Assembly: GCF_001517425.1 (NCBI RefSeq)
Contig: NZ_FBWL01000155.1
Coordinates: 1-64,000, forward strand
Source: Clostridium sp. C105KSO13
GTDB taxonomy: Bacteria > Bacillota > Clostridia > Lachnospirales > Lachnospiraceae
DNA: 64,000 nucleotides
Reading direction: 5' to 3'
The notes beneath the pieces are model-generated. The model had not been told where the DNA came from. It saw only the letters and a program-made list of their open reading frames with translations, and did not search any database. A program made the position numbers and the translations under genes. Below are positions 21,169 through 29,942 of this stretch, in pieces (the stretch's first letter is position 1; each line of letters opens with the position of its first letter).

Positions 21169-21232
21169 TTATATAGATATAAAAATGAAAAGATGATATA
21201 ATAGTAGAGTATTCACTGAAAGGAGTACTAAA

Positions 21233-22000
21233 ATGGGAAGGATTATAGCAATTGCTAACCAAAAGGGTGGTGTAGGAAAGACAACGACAGCTATTAATCT
21301 ATCATCTTCGCTTGCAACACTTGGAAAAAAAGTTTTAGCTTTGGATATGGATCCACAGGGTAACATGACAAGTGGGCTTAGTATAGACAAAATGGAAATT
21401 GAAAATAGTGTTTATGATTTGATTATTGGCAATGTTGAAATTGAAGAGTGTCTTCAAAGAGAGGTATTTGAGAATCTTGATGTTCTTCCGTCAAACATTG
21501 ACCTATCAGCAGCTGAGATTGAATTAATTGGAGTTGAAAACAAAGAATATATTATAAAGAGCGAAGTTAAAAAGATTAAAGAAAACTATGATTTTATAAT
21601 AATTGACTGTCCTCCTGCATTGAGCATGCTCACCATTAATGCCATGACAACAGCAGACTCTGTGCTTGTTCCAATTCAATGTGAATATTATGCTCTTGAA
21701 GGACTAAGTCAGCTGATTCATACTATAGAACTAGTACAGGAAAGATTAAACCCAACTTTAAAAATAGAAGGTGTTGTTTTTACAATGTATGATGCAAGAA
21801 CTAATCTTTCATTACAAGTTGTGGAAAATGTAAAGGATAACTTAAGCCAAAACATTTATAAAACCATTATACCGAGAAATATTCGCCTGGCAGAAGCACC
21901 AAGTTATGGGATACCTATAAATTTATATGATCCAAAATCTTCAGGATCAGAAAGTTATATGTTATTGGCTGAAGAAGTGATTCAAAAAGGAGAAAAATAA
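21233..22000 (+). CDS. parA: chromosome partitioning ATPase ParA (Soj)
   Basis: The 255-aa protein is a Walker-type ATPase of the ParA/Soj class, which acts with ParB on parS sites for origin segregation and can influence DnaA. The deviant Walker A KGGVGKTTTAINLSSSLA is at residues 10-27, and Walker B FIIIDCPPALSMLTINA is near 117. ATG follows AAAGGAG. It is followed by parB after 3 bp. Confidence 0.97.
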   Translation: MGRIIAIANQKGGVGKTTTAINLSSSLATLGKKVLALDMDPQGNMTSGLSIDKMEIENSVYDLIIGNVEIEECLQREVFENLDVLPSNIDLSAAEIELIGVENKEYIIKSEVKKIKENYDFIIIDCPPALSMLTINAMTTADSVLVPIQCEYYALEGLSQLIHTIELVQERLNPTLKIEGVVFTMYDARTNLSLQVVENVKDNLSQNIYKTIIPRNIRLAEAPSYGIPINLYDPKSSGSESYMLLAEEVIQKGEK

Positions 22001-22003
22001 AAA

Positions 22004-22924
22004 ATGGCGGTGAAAAGAAACGGGCTTGGTAAAGGACTAGATAGTTTAATTCCTGACAAAAGCGAAAAGCTGTCGAAAAATCCTATAAAGACAGAAATTA
22101 TCAAGCAATCGACTAAGTATGAAAAAGTAAGTAGTACTGGAGAAATATTATTAAAAACTAATAAAGTAGAGCCTAACCGGGATCAGCCAAGAAAAGATTT
22201 TGATGAAGATGCATTATTGGAATTAGCAGATTCTATTAAGCAGTTTGGAGTACTTCAGCCCTTAGTTGTACAGAAAAAAAACGATTATTATGAGATTATT
22301 GCCGGAGAAAGAAGATGGCGTGCAGCAAAGCTGGCAGGACTTAAAGAAATACCTGTAGTTATAAAAAAATATACAGATCAGGAAATAGTAGAAATATCCC
22401 TGATAGAAAATATTCAGAGAGAAAATTTAAATCCGATAGAAGAAGCAATGGCTTATAAGCGCCTGTTGGAAGAATTTAGTCTTAAACAAGATGAGGTTGC
22501 GGAGAGAGTTTCAAAGAGTAGAACAGCAGTTACCAACTCTATGCGCCTTCTAAAATTATGTGACAAAGTACAACAAATGGTTGTAGATGATATGATTACA
22601 ACTGGTCACGCAAGGGCATTGCTGGCAATTGATGATGAAGAACAGCAATATTTAATAGCAAATAAGATTTTTGATGAAAAACTTAGTGTGCGAGAAACAG
22701 AAAAACTAGTTAAAGCTCTGAAGAATACGAAAAGGGCAGCAAAAGAAGAAAAAACAAAAAATAAATTTATTTATGATGATTTGGAAGAAAAAATGAAAAA
22801 CATTGTGGGGACTAAAGTAAATGTAAATCAAAAGGCCAATGGAAAAGGACGAATAGAAATCGAATACTATTCTCAGGAGGAACTCGAACGTATATTCGAT
22901 TTAATTATGAGTATATCCGATTAG
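22004..22924 (+). CDS. parB: chromosome partitioning protein ParB (Spo0J)
   Basis: The 306-aa protein is a parS-binding CTPase-type clamp. It has the N-terminal KRNGLGKGLDSLIPD, the ParB/Srx domain with PNRDQPRKDFDE and the CTP-binding motif AGERRWRAAKLAGL, followed by the helix-turn-helix with LKQDEVAERVSKSRTAVTN and TTGHARALLAI. The C-terminal dimerisation region completes it. Two parS sites sit just upstream of parA. Confidence 0.97.
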   Translation: MAVKRNGLGKGLDSLIPDKSEKLSKNPIKTEIIKQSTKYEKVSSTGEILLKTNKVEPNRDQPRKDFDEDALLELADSIKQFGVLQPLVVQKKNDYYEIIAGERRWRAAKLAGLKEIPVVIKKYTDQEIVEISLIENIQRENLNPIEEAMAYKRLLEEFSLKQDEVAERVSKSRTAVTNSMRLLKLCDKVQQMVVDDMITTGHARALLAIDDEEQQYLIANKIFDEKLSVRETEKLVKALKNTKRAAKEEKTKNKFIYDDLEEKMKNIVGTKVNVNQKANGKGRIEIEYYSQEELERIFDLIMSISD

Positions 22925-23041
22925 CATATATAATATGGGGGGAGAATAAAAGAATAAAGTATCTTTTCAGAACTAAGCTCGAAGAAGAACAGTTTTCTTT
23001 AACATTTAATTCTGAACAGTTACAAAATAAGGAGGCTTAAA

Positions 23042-23563
23042 ATGAATAGTACTATATTAGGACGTATTGGAATTGATCCTGCATATTTACTCTTATTACT
23101 ATTCTTAATCCAAGTACTATTGTTTGTACTGCTGGTGAGTATAAATATGAAGTATAACAGAATGAAGGCCAGTTATGCTTCGTTTATGAAGGGAAAAGAT
23201 GGAAAGAATTTAGAAGAAAGCCTATTAGCAAGGTTTGAAGAAATAGATGAACTTGTTGAGACTACTAAAGAAAATAAGGCTGATATACAGAACATTTATA
23301 AAAAGATAAAATCAAATTATCAAAAGATAGGTATTGTCAAATATGATGCATTTCATGAAATGGGTGGTAATCTAAGTTTTGCATTGACTATGCTGGATGA
23401 AAATAACAATGGATGGATTTTGAATGCTATGCATAGCCGTGAAGGATGTTACACTTATATAAAAGAAATTGTAAATGGCCAAAGCTATATTGAACTGGCT
23501 GATGAAGAAACTGAGTCATTAGAAAGAGCAATTTACCAGGAAGACTATGATTTAAAAAAATAA
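23042..23563 (+). CDS. DUF4446 family protein
   Basis: This 173-aa protein has one N-terminal membrane helix (about residues 14-35), a probable coiled-coil stretch (55-90), and a globular tail with the characteristic GIVKYDAFHEMGGNLSFALTMLD and NGWILNAMHSREGCYTYIKEI. The family is found directly after parB in many Clostridia, but no function is known. The position suggests a link to chromosome segregation or sporulation, which is inference only. ATG follows AAGGAGG. Confidence 0.85.
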   Translation: MNSTILGRIGIDPAYLLLLLFLIQVLLFVLLVSINMKYNRMKASYASFMKGKDGKNLEESLLARFEEIDELVETTKENKADIQNIYKKIKSNYQKIGIVKYDAFHEMGGNLSFALTMLDENNNGWILNAMHSREGCYTYIKEIVNGQSYIELADEETESLERAIYQEDYDLKK

Positions 23564-23607
23564 ACATAAAATATTAAAGGATGAAAGTATTGTAGGAGGA
23601 TAAAATT

Positions 23608-24894
23608 ATGTTAGATATTAAATTTGTTAGAATGAACCCAGATGTAGTCAAAAAGAATATCGTAAACAAATTTCAAGATGAAAAGCTGCCATTAGTTGAT
23701 GAGGTTTTGGAATTTGATAAGAAAAATCGTGACATTAAGCAAGAAGTTGAGGCCTTAAGAGCAGAAAAAAATAAATCTTCTAAACAAATAGGTGCTATGA
23801 TGGCACAGGGAAAAAAGGAAGAAGCAGAAACCTTAAAGCAGAAGATTGCAGAACACGCAGACAGAATAGAATCTCTTTCAGCGGCAGAAAAAGAAATTGA
23901 AGAGAACATTAAGAAAATCATGATGACAATTCCAAATATTATTGACCCATCAGTTCCCATTGGAAAAGATGATAGTGAAAATGTAGAACTGGAGAGATTC
24001 GGTGAACCAATAGTGCCAGAATTTGAAGTACCGTACCATACAGAAATCATGGAAAAATTTAATGGAATTGATTTGGACAGTGCAAGGCGTGTAGCAGGAA
24101 GTGGATTTTATTATTTAATGGGGGATATTGCACGTCTTCATTCAGCAGTTTTAGCTTATGCCAGAGATTTTATGATTAATAGAGGATTTATTTATTGTAT
24201 TCCACCATATATGATTCGTAGTAATGTGGTTAATGGTGTTATGAGTTTTTCTGAAATGGATGCAATGATGTATAAAATTGAAGGTGAAGATTTGTATCTT
24301 ATCGGAACTAGTGAGCATTCAATGATTGGTAAATTTATTGATACTCAGTTAGATGAAGTTGAGCTGCCTCAGACGTTGACCAGTTATTCTCCATGTTTCA
24401 GAAAGGAAAAAGGTGCTCACGGTGTAGAGGAGCGTGGTGTATATCGTATCCACCAGTTTGAAAAACAGGAAATGATAGTTGTTTGTAAGCCGGAAGAAAG
24501 TATGGAATGGTATGATAAATTGTGGAAAAATACAGTGGATTTGTTCCGCTCATTAGATATTCCGGTTCGTACTTTGGAATGCTGCTCCGGGGATCTGGCA
24601 GATTTAAAAGTAAAATCTGTCGATGTAGAGGCGTGGTCACCAAGACAGAAAAAATATTTTGAGGTGGGAAGCTGCTCCAATCTGGGAGATGCCCAGGCAA
24701 GAAGGCTCGGCATACGTGTAAAAGGTGAAAACAGCAAATATTTTGCTCATACATTGAATAATACAGTAGTAGCCCCTCCGAGAATGCTTATTGCGTTCCT
24801 CGAAAATAACCTTCAAGCAGACGGCTCTGTGAAAATACCGGAAGCACTTCAGCCATATATGGGAGGAAATAACGTTATTACTCCCCAAAAATAA
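23608..24894 (+). CDS. serS: seryl-tRNA synthetase
   Basis: SerS is a class II synthetase that charges tRNA-Ser; one of its substrates is encoded at 344-431. The 428-aa protein has the N-terminal antiparallel coiled coil (residues 28-105) that grips the long variable arm of tRNA-Ser. Motif 2 is CFRKEKGAHGVEERGVYRIHQF, and a motif 3 region is seen in NNTVVAPPRMLIAFLENN. ATG follows TAGGAGG. No T-box or other leader is visible upstream, only 44 bp of gap. Confidence 0.97.
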   Translation: MLDIKFVRMNPDVVKKNIVNKFQDEKLPLVDEVLEFDKKNRDIKQEVEALRAEKNKSSKQIGAMMAQGKKEEAETLKQKIAEHADRIESLSAAEKEIEENIKKIMMTIPNIIDPSVPIGKDDSENVELERFGEPIVPEFEVPYHTEIMEKFNGIDLDSARRVAGSGFYYLMGDIARLHSAVLAYARDFMINRGFIYCIPPYMIRSNVVNGVMSFSEMDAMMYKIEGEDLYLIGTSEHSMIGKFIDTQLDEVELPQTLTSYSPCFRKEKGAHGVEERGVYRIHQFEKQEMIVVCKPEESMEWYDKLWKNTVDLFRSLDIPVRTLECCSGDLADLKVKSVDVEAWSPRQKKYFEVGSCSNLGDAQARRLGIRVKGENSKYFAHTLNNTVVAPPRMLIAFLENNLQADGSVKIPEALQPYMGGNNVITPQK

Positions 24895-24908
24895 AAATAG
24901 TTAATTGC

Positions 24909-24955
24909 AGTTCAGTCACACGTCTGATTTCCTTTATATTCAGAATGACTGAACT
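24909..24955 (+). repeat. inverted repeat downstream of serS
   Basis: AGTTCAGTCA and TGACTGAACT form a 10-bp stem, with an inner TCTGA / TCAGA pair. There is no T-run after it, so it is not a clear terminator; it may be a processing or stability hairpin between serS and the next gene. Confidence 0.4.
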
Positions 24956-24979
24956 GTGAACAAAAATTTGGAGAATATT

Positions 24980-25855
24980 ATGCATCAATATCTAAAAGCA
25001 ATCGGTTTTAATGAGCTGAACACAAAAAAAAAAGTAAAAGATCTTTTGAAACAAGTAGAAACCAATTTTACACATCAGACAATTGTATCATATCAAAGTT
25101 GGGCGGATTATTGCGAATTCCAAAAAGAATATGGAGAGAAAGTAGGAATTACTTTATGTGGAGAATTGGATGAAGAGGAAAAGTTTGATGCGGACTATTA
25201 TTTTCCTTATTTTGAAGGAAGCGGTATAACTACATATGCAGATATCGCTGTGGAGAAACGTATTGAAAAAGAGGAATACGTGGGGATTTGTGAAGATCCA
25301 AGAGTAGGAATCAGTCTAATTTTCCATCTCCAGAACGGCATCGAATATATGAGGGAACGCCAGATGGGTTTTGAGAATGAAATGCCTACTTCCATCACAT
25401 TTTCAGGTCTGGCTTTATCGGGGAAAGTACTGTTTCCTGTGAAAAAAAGTGAACAGCAGGTAAAGAACGAGAAAGAAGCATCGGACAACAGAAAAGTATT
25501 GCTTAAAGCAGCAAGGGGCGGAGATCAGGAAGCAATTGAGACATTGACGCTGGATGACATTGATACCTATTCCAAAGTATCAAGAAGATTAATCAGTGAA
25601 GACGTTTTTTCTATTGTAGATACATACTTTATGCCCTATGGCGTGGAGTGTGATTTGTATGCTATAATGGGTGAAATACTCGCGGTCAGAGAAAGAATTA
25701 ATATTGTAACAGGAGAACCTTTATATCAGATGAAACTGGATGTAAATGAAATGCAGTTTGATATCTGTGTTCCTGTGAAAGAAGTAATGGGCGAACCGGA
25801 AATTGGGAGAAGATTTAAAGCTACAATATGGCTGCAGGGATATATAAATTTTTAG
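24980..25855 (+). CDS. DUF3881-like conserved protein
   Basis: This 291-aa soluble protein has no signal peptide or membrane helix. It starts MHQYLKAIGF and shows segments such as YFPYFEGSGITTYADIAVEKR and YFMPYGVECDLYAIMGEI. From memory this matches the DUF3881 family of Lachnospiraceae, whose function is unknown; the assignment needs a profile search. The ATG at 24980 has TTGGAG 6 nt upstream, unlike the GTG at 24956. It follows serS and precedes a tRNA gene. Confidence 0.6.
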   Translation: MHQYLKAIGFNELNTKKKVKDLLKQVETNFTHQTIVSYQSWADYCEFQKEYGEKVGITLCGELDEEEKFDADYYFPYFEGSGITTYADIAVEKRIEKEEYVGICEDPRVGISLIFHLQNGIEYMRERQMGFENEMPTSITFSGLALSGKVLFPVKKSEQQVKNEKEASDNRKVLLKAARGGDQEAIETLTLDDIDTYSKVSRRLISEDVFSIVDTYFMPYGVECDLYAIMGEILAVRERINIVTGEPLYQMKLDVNEMQFDICVPVKEVMGEPEIGRRFKATIWLQGYINF

Positions 25856-25864
25856 CAAAATAAG

Positions 25865-25893
25865 TTGAGATTTTCTGAATTTCATGTTATATT
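25865..25893 (+). promoter_or_regulatory. promoter of tRNA-Arg
   Basis: TTGAGA at 25865-25870, a 17-bp spacer and TATATT at 25888-25893, about 38 bp upstream of the tRNA. Confidence 0.7.
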
Positions 25894-25930
25894 ATTAGTT
25901 GTGTTCTGTAGAAACAGAGCATATACAGAA

Positions 25931-26007
25931 GTTTCCGTAGCTCAGCAGGATAGAGCGTCCGCCTCCTAAGCGGAAGGCCAGCGGTTCGAATCCGCTCGGG
26001 AACGCCA
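25931..26007 (+). tRNA. tRNA-Arg(CCU)
   Basis: A 77-nt cloverleaf including an encoded CCA end. The acceptor GTTTCCG pairs with CGGGAAC; the anticodon loop CTCCTAA carries anticodon CCT; the T-loop TTCGAAT is canonical. It reads the arginine codon AGG. It has its own promoter and terminator. Confidence 0.96.
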
Positions 26008-26016
26008 GTAAATAAT

Positions 26017-26055
26017 GCTGTAAGCTTTTTAGATTTATAGGCTTACAGCTTTTTT
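26017..26055 (+). terminator. terminator of tRNA-Arg
   Basis: A perfect 9-bp stem GCTGTAAGC / GCTTACAGC with a 15-nt loop and a following run of six T. Confidence 0.9.
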
Positions 26056-26095
26056 ATAACCTTTTCTTAAAAAATGCAAAGGAGTATACTAGAAA

Positions 26096-27478
26096 ATGAA
26101 AAAAGAAAACCTAAATCAAACTAAAACTGGCGCGGAAAATAAATTAAAATTTAAAGATTATTTAATGATTGGATCTATGTTGTTTGGACTGTTTTTTGGA
26201 GCAGGAAATCTGATTTTTCCTGTTCATCTGGGACAGGCTGCGGGTATGGATGTTATTTGGGCTAATTTAGGCTTTCTTGTGACGGGAATAGGCCTGCCTT
26301 TTCTTGGAGTTGTCGCAATTGGCATATCGCAAAGTGAAGGCGTTTTTCAATTAGCTACCCATGTAAACCGACGTTACGCATATATTTTTACGATTCTACT
26401 TTACCTTGTGATTGGCCCGCTTTATGCAATTCCACGCCTGGCAACAACTTCATTTGAAATAGGCCTGGCTCCCTTTGTTTCTAAAGACATGTCAGTATTC
26501 ATGCTTGCACTTTTCAGCAGTCTTTTTTTCTTTATAGCATGGCTGTTGGCGCGAAAACCAACAAAGTTGCTTGATTATATCGGTAAAATTTTAAATCCCT
26601 TATTTTTGATTTTATTGGGATTTCTTTTAATCATGGCATTTGTTCGGCCAATGGGACCAATCACAGGCACCATGGTACAATCGGATTATCAGGCAAATGC
26701 CTTTTTCAAAGGATTTGTTGAGGGTTACAATACGTTGGATGCTCTTGCATCCCTGGCATTTGGTATTATCATTGTGTCAACAATTCGCAGCCGGGGAATA
26801 AAAAATCCTGCGTCGATTGCGGTGGACACTATTAAATCCGGTATCATCAGTATTGTTGCAATGGGAGTTATTTATAGTTTGTTAGCTTATGTGGGAACAA
26901 TGAGTCTGGGAAAGTTTCCGTTAAGCGAAAATGGCGGAGTCGCCCTGGCGCAGGTTGCCAATTACTATTTTGGCATTTATGGAAGCATCATTCTTGCACT
27001 GATTGTCATTGTAGCATGTTTAAAGACTGCTATTGGACTGATTACTGCCTTTTCGAAAACATTTGTAGAACTATTTCCGTCACTAAAGTATTTAACTTTT
27101 ACGACAGGGGTCAGTCTGCTTGCTTGTCTGCTTGCTAATATAGGGTTAACCAAGATTATACACTTTTCAATTCCGGTATTGATGTTTATCTATCCGCTGG
27201 CGATGACATTGATTTTGCTTTCGATTATCGGGCCACTTTTTCATCACGATTCATGCGTATATCAGGCGACAACTTATTTTACACTTCTTGCCTCGGTAAT
27301 TGATGGGATTAATGCAAGCCCTGATATTATACGCCAGACGGGAGCAGCACAGGCGATGATACATTTTGGAGAAGAAAACTTGCCGTTTTTCTCGATTGGA
27401 ATGGGGTGGGTGTTACCGGCATTCGTAGGATTTATTATTGGTCTGATCTGGCATCGGGTTAAAAATAAGAAATTGTAA
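26096..27478 (+). CDS. brnQ: branched-chain amino acid transport system II carrier protein (BrnQ)
   Basis: This LIVCS-family sodium-coupled symporter imports leucine, isoleucine and valine. The 460-aa protein has about 12 hydrophobic segments. It opens with the family hallmark [18 protein letters not shown] near residues 35-53 and has [19 protein letters not shown] near 110-128. The ATG at 26096 has AAGGAG upstream. It lies 40 bp after the tRNA-Arg terminator, and no leader regulating it by amino-acid supply is visible. It ends under the promoter of the next small gene. Confidence 0.95.
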   Translation: MKKENLNQTKTGAENKLKFKDYLMIGSMLFGLFFGAGNLIFPVHLGQAAGMDVIWANLGFLVTGIGLPFLGVVAIGISQSEGVFQLATHVNRRYAYIFTILLYLVIGPLYAIPRLATTSFEIGLAPFVSKDMSVFMLALFSSLFFFIAWLLARKPTKLLDYIGKILNPLFLILLGFLLIMAFVRPMGPITGTMVQSDYQANAFFKGFVEGYNTLDALASLAFGIIIVSTIRSRGIKNPASIAVDTIKSGIISIVAMGVIYSLLAYVGTMSLGKFPLSENGGVALAQVANYYFGIYGSIILALIVIVACLKTAIGLITAFSKTFVELFPSLKYLTFTTGVSLLACLLANIGLTKIIHFSIPVLMFIYPLAMTLILLSIIGPLFHHDSCVYQATTYFTLLASVIDGINASPDIIRQTGAAQAMIHFGEENLPFFSIGMGWVLPAFVGFIIGLIWHRVKNKKL

Positions 27479-27501
27479 AGGATACCTTAATATGGTAAAA
27501 T
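27473..27501 (+). promoter_or_regulatory. promoter of the small gene at 27538
   Basis: TTGTAA at 27473-27478, a 17-bp spacer and TAAAAT at 27496-27501, overlapping the brnQ stop codon. Confidence 0.5.
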
Positions 27502-27537
27502 ATAGATAAATTTCAGAAGAAAGAAGGACGAGCAATT

Positions 27538-27897
27538 ATGGAGAAAGAAGTATTAGATTATGCTGTTGAGAAGACACAAGATTTAATGAGTGCACCATCA
27601 TGCAGTGCAGAGGCTAAAGCGGCAGCACTGAGTTGGCTGGATGCTGTTGGAACAAAAGAACAAGCTGCAGAGACAAAGAAGTATATCCAAGAGCTGGAAG
27701 AGGATGTTATAACGATTGATAGCTTAATAGATCTTACCGAATCTGAGGCCGGAATAAAGATTTTTGGTGCTGAGAATGCTAAAAATATGGCAGCACATGC
27801 AAAAGATATCAAGGCTGACGGAGCAAAATATTGCGATTGTCCTGCATGCACGGCCGCATTGGAGATACTTGAAAAGAAGGAGGAACTACTGAAATAA
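27538..27897 (+). CDS. small acidic protein with C-terminal CDCPAC motif, unknown function
   Basis: This 119-aa protein is mostly alpha-helical by composition, acidic, with no signal peptide or membrane segment. The C-terminus carries KYCDCPACTAALEIL, a CxCxxC arrangement that could bind a metal or act in redox chemistry; a lone Cys lies at SAPSCSAEAKAAA. I do not recognise a characterised family. I have a weak memory of similar Lachnospiraceae proteins carrying chaperone-like names in databases, but nothing in this sequence supports such a role. ATG follows AGAAGGACG. It has its own promoter and is followed directly by the promoter of the metNIQ leader. Confidence 0.7.
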   Translation: MEKEVLDYAVEKTQDLMSAPSCSAEAKAAALSWLDAVGTKEQAAETKKYIQELEEDVITIDSLIDLTESEAGIKIFGAENAKNMAAHAKDIKADGAKYCDCPACTAALEILEKKEELLK

Positions 27898-27900
27898 GTC

Positions 27901-27929
27901 TTGACAAATTTATAAAGAAAAGGTAAAAT
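27901..27929 (+). promoter_or_regulatory. promoter of the metNIQ leader
   Basis: Perfect TTGACA at 27901-27906, a 17-bp spacer and TAAAAT at 27924-27929, 3 bp after the preceding stop codon. Transcription would start near 27936 and give a leader of about 280 nt before metN. A tight hairpin GCCTC-ATAA-GAGGC (27932-27945) lies at the start site. Confidence 0.8.
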
Positions 27930-27996
27930 ACGCCTCATAAGAGGCATTAATATAATTCTTAGTTCACCTATAGGAGATGTGAAGGGAGTTGCCGTT

Positions 27997-28119
27997 ATGA
28001 ATCAGTGGAAGACCATGCAGATGAATATGACTCTGATGGACAGCATGTGTATGATGATGTGTTGTATGTCAGAGTGTGCAAAAAAAACGATATCAGGTTT
28101 TCATTTGTATGGGATGTGA
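27997..28119 (+). CDS. putative Met-rich leader peptide of metNIQ
   Basis: A 40-codon open frame with a good ribosome site (GGGAG at 27983-27987) and ATG at 27997. Eleven of its 40 codons are Met and four are Cys, with an unbroken run of eight Met/Cys codons at 28045-28068 (MCMMMCCM). It lies between a consensus promoter and a strong intrinsic terminator, followed by the methionine importer genes. This is the arrangement of an amino-acid-sensing leader peptide in which a ribosome stalled at Met (or Cys) codons alters RNA folding. That it is translated and that stalling controls metN are inferences. No S-box, SAM-II-like or T-box consensus was seen here. Confidence 0.6.
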   Translation: MNQWKTMQMNMTLMDSMCMMMCCMSECAKKTISGFHLYGM

Positions 28120-28129
28120 TTGAAATTTG

Positions 28130-28190
28130 GCAGCTGCAATAAAATGCAGGGGTATAAGGTCGCAGGTCTGTGCAGGGCTTGCGGCTTTTT
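28130..28190 (+). promoter_or_regulatory. candidate attenuator (terminator and competing pairings) before metN
   Basis: The terminator is an 11-bp GC-rich stem (28159-28169 with 28175-28185, several G-U pairs, loop GTGCA) followed by TTTTT at 28186-28190. Upstream, GCAGCTGCA (28130-28138) can pair either with the nearby TGCAG (28145-28149) or, with a small bulge, with the terminator's loop and 3' arm TGCAGGGCTTGC (28171-28182). The stop codon of the Met-rich frame (28117-28119) is placed so that a ribosome there would cover the start of that segment. The pairings were found by eye, not by energy calculation. Confidence 0.6.
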
Positions 28191-28214
28191 ATGTAATAGA
28201 AAGGAAAGTGAGAT

Positions 28215-29237
28215 ATGGAATCATCAGAACCTATTATCCAGCTGGTTGGACTTGCCAAGGAGTTCCAGACAGCAAACGGCCCTATTAAGGCATTAGATGA
28301 TATAAATCTGTCTATTGAGCAGGGGGAGATATTTGGAATCATCGGTCTCAGCGGAGCGGGGAAGAGTACCCTGGTAAGATGTATCAATTATCTGGAGATA
28401 CCTACGTCAGGGGATGTTTTTTTTGAAAGAAAGAGTCTGGCGGCCATGAGTCCAAAGGAACAGAGGATGGCAAGACAAGCTATGGGGATGATTTTTCAGC
28501 AGTTTAATCTGCTGGAACAAAGAAATGTACTACAGAATGTCTGTTTTCCTTTAGAAATTGCCAAATGGCCCAAAAAGAAAGCAGTAAACAAAGCAAAAGA
28601 GCTTCTGGAGATTGTGGGTTTAAGTGACAGGGCAAAGGCTTACCCGGCACAACTTTCGGGAGGACAGAAGCAGAGAGTGGCTATTGCAAGAGCTCTGGCC
28701 ACCAATCCAAAGATTCTTCTTTGTGATGAAGCAACCAGTGCACTGGATCCTAACACTACAAAGTCTATTCTTGAACTGTTAAAGGAGATTAACAAGAGCA
28801 TGGGGGTTACAGTGGTTGTCATTACCCATGAGATGTCTGTTATAGAAGCTATCTGTGACAGGGTTGCAATCATTGACCAGAGCCATATCGCAGAGGTTGG
28901 CGCTGTAGCAGAAATATTTTCGGAACCAAAATCTAAAATCGGACGCCAGCTTATTTTGGGAGATGCGGCAGAACAAGTCAGCCGATTCGGAAATTCCAGA
29001 CAGGTCAGGATTTCCTTTGATGGACGCTCGTCGTTTGAGCCGGTTCTTGCTAATCTAATTTTAGCCTGCAAGGTGCCGGTCAATATTATACACGCAGAGA
29101 CAAGGGATATCCACGGAACTGCCATGGGACAGATGGTGATTCAGCTGCCGAAAGATGAGACAGAGCAAACCAGAATACTTAATTATTTGAATACAGCAAA
29201 GATATCACATGAGGAGGTAAAAGATTATGACATTTGA
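28215..29237 (+). CDS. metN: methionine ABC importer ATP-binding protein MetN
   Basis: MetN is the ATPase of the methionine (D/L) uptake system. The 340-aa protein has Walker A GLSGAGKST near residues 40-48, signature LSGGQKQRVAIARAL, Walker B ILLCDEATSALDP, and the H-loop in VVITHEMSVIE. The C-terminal NIL regulatory domain (about residues 265-340) binds methionine and slows transport in characterised relatives. It overlaps metI by 11 bp. Expression is probably controlled by the leader described upstream. Confidence 0.96.
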   Translation: MESSEPIIQLVGLAKEFQTANGPIKALDDINLSIEQGEIFGIIGLSGAGKSTLVRCINYLEIPTSGDVFFERKSLAAMSPKEQRMARQAMGMIFQQFNLLEQRNVLQNVCFPLEIAKWPKKKAVNKAKELLEIVGLSDRAKAYPAQLSGGQKQRVAIARALATNPKILLCDEATSALDPNTTKSILELLKEINKSMGVTVVVITHEMSVIEAICDRVAIIDQSHIAEVGAVAEIFSEPKSKIGRQLILGDAAEQVSRFGNSRQVRISFDGRSSFEPVLANLILACKVPVNIIHAETRDIHGTAMGQMVIQLPKDETEQTRILNYLNTAKISHEEVKDYDI

Positions 29238-29892
29238 TTCAACCACTATTTCCATGCTTTTAACAGGAACCTTGGAATCCCTGTATATGATAGCAGTATC
29301 TTCTTTGCTGGCCTATGTGATAGGAATTCCTTTAGGTATCATTCTTATTGTTGCAGATAAGGATGGGATTCATCCGATGCCGTGGCTTCACAAACCTTTG
29401 GGGATTATTATAAATCTGATTCGTTCCGTGCCTTTTATTATCTTTCTTCTTATGATGCTTCCTCTTACAAGGATGATCGTAGGCACCACTTTGGGGTCAA
29501 CGGCGGTAATTCCTCCTTTGACTTTAGCTTCCGCACCCTATGTAGCCAGAGTTGTAGAGTCTTCTTTTAAAGAAGTGGACAGTGGAATAATTGAAGCGGC
29601 AAAATCTATGGGAGCTTCTACCTTCCAGATTATCTGCAAAGTCTATCTTCCCGAAGCAAAACCTTCTCTATTGGTAGGAGCGGCATTGTCCATCACAACT
29701 ATTTTAGGATATTCCGCCATGGCTGGTTTTGTAGGTGGAGGTGGTCTTGGTGATATTGCTATTCGATATGGATATTATAAATATGAGACAAACATGATGC
29801 TTATTACAGTGGCTATTCTGGTTATTATTGTCCAAATTATTCAAGAAGCGGGGATGGGATTGTCCAGGAAAAGTGACAAAAGAATCAAGTAG
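29227..29892 (+). CDS. metI: methionine ABC importer permease MetI
   Basis: The 221-aa protein has five predicted membrane helices and the EAA coupling motif EAAKSMGASTFQIICKVYLPEA near residues 122-143. It pairs with MetN as an M2N2 importer. The ATG lies inside the metN 3' end with GAGGAGG upstream, so translation is coupled. Confidence 0.95.
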   Translation: MTFDSTTISMLLTGTLESLYMIAVSSLLAYVIGIPLGIILIVADKDGIHPMPWLHKPLGIIINLIRSVPFIIFLLMMLPLTRMIVGTTLGSTAVIPPLTLASAPYVARVVESSFKEVDSGIIEAAKSMGASTFQIICKVYLPEAKPSLLVGAALSITTILGYSAMAGFVGGGGLGDIAIRYGYYKYETNMMLITVAILVIIVQIIQEAGMGLSRKSDKRIK

Positions 29893-29942
29893 TAACCGCC
29901 CAAAGGCGTTACAATATAAAATTTATCAAGGAGGAAATGACT

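Noticed and set aside
24909-24955. Intrinsic terminator after serS
   Set aside because: The stem is good but no T-run follows, so I list it only as an inverted repeat.
27936-28214. S-box (SAM) riboswitch or T-box before metN
   Set aside because: I looked for the conserved S-box core (GAGGGA...GCCC...GGCAACC) and the T-box GGTGG motif; neither is present in this leader.
27995-28387. 130-residue minus-strand frame opposite the metN leader and start
   Set aside because: It is the complement of the Met-rich frame and of metN; no ribosome site and no protein-family features.
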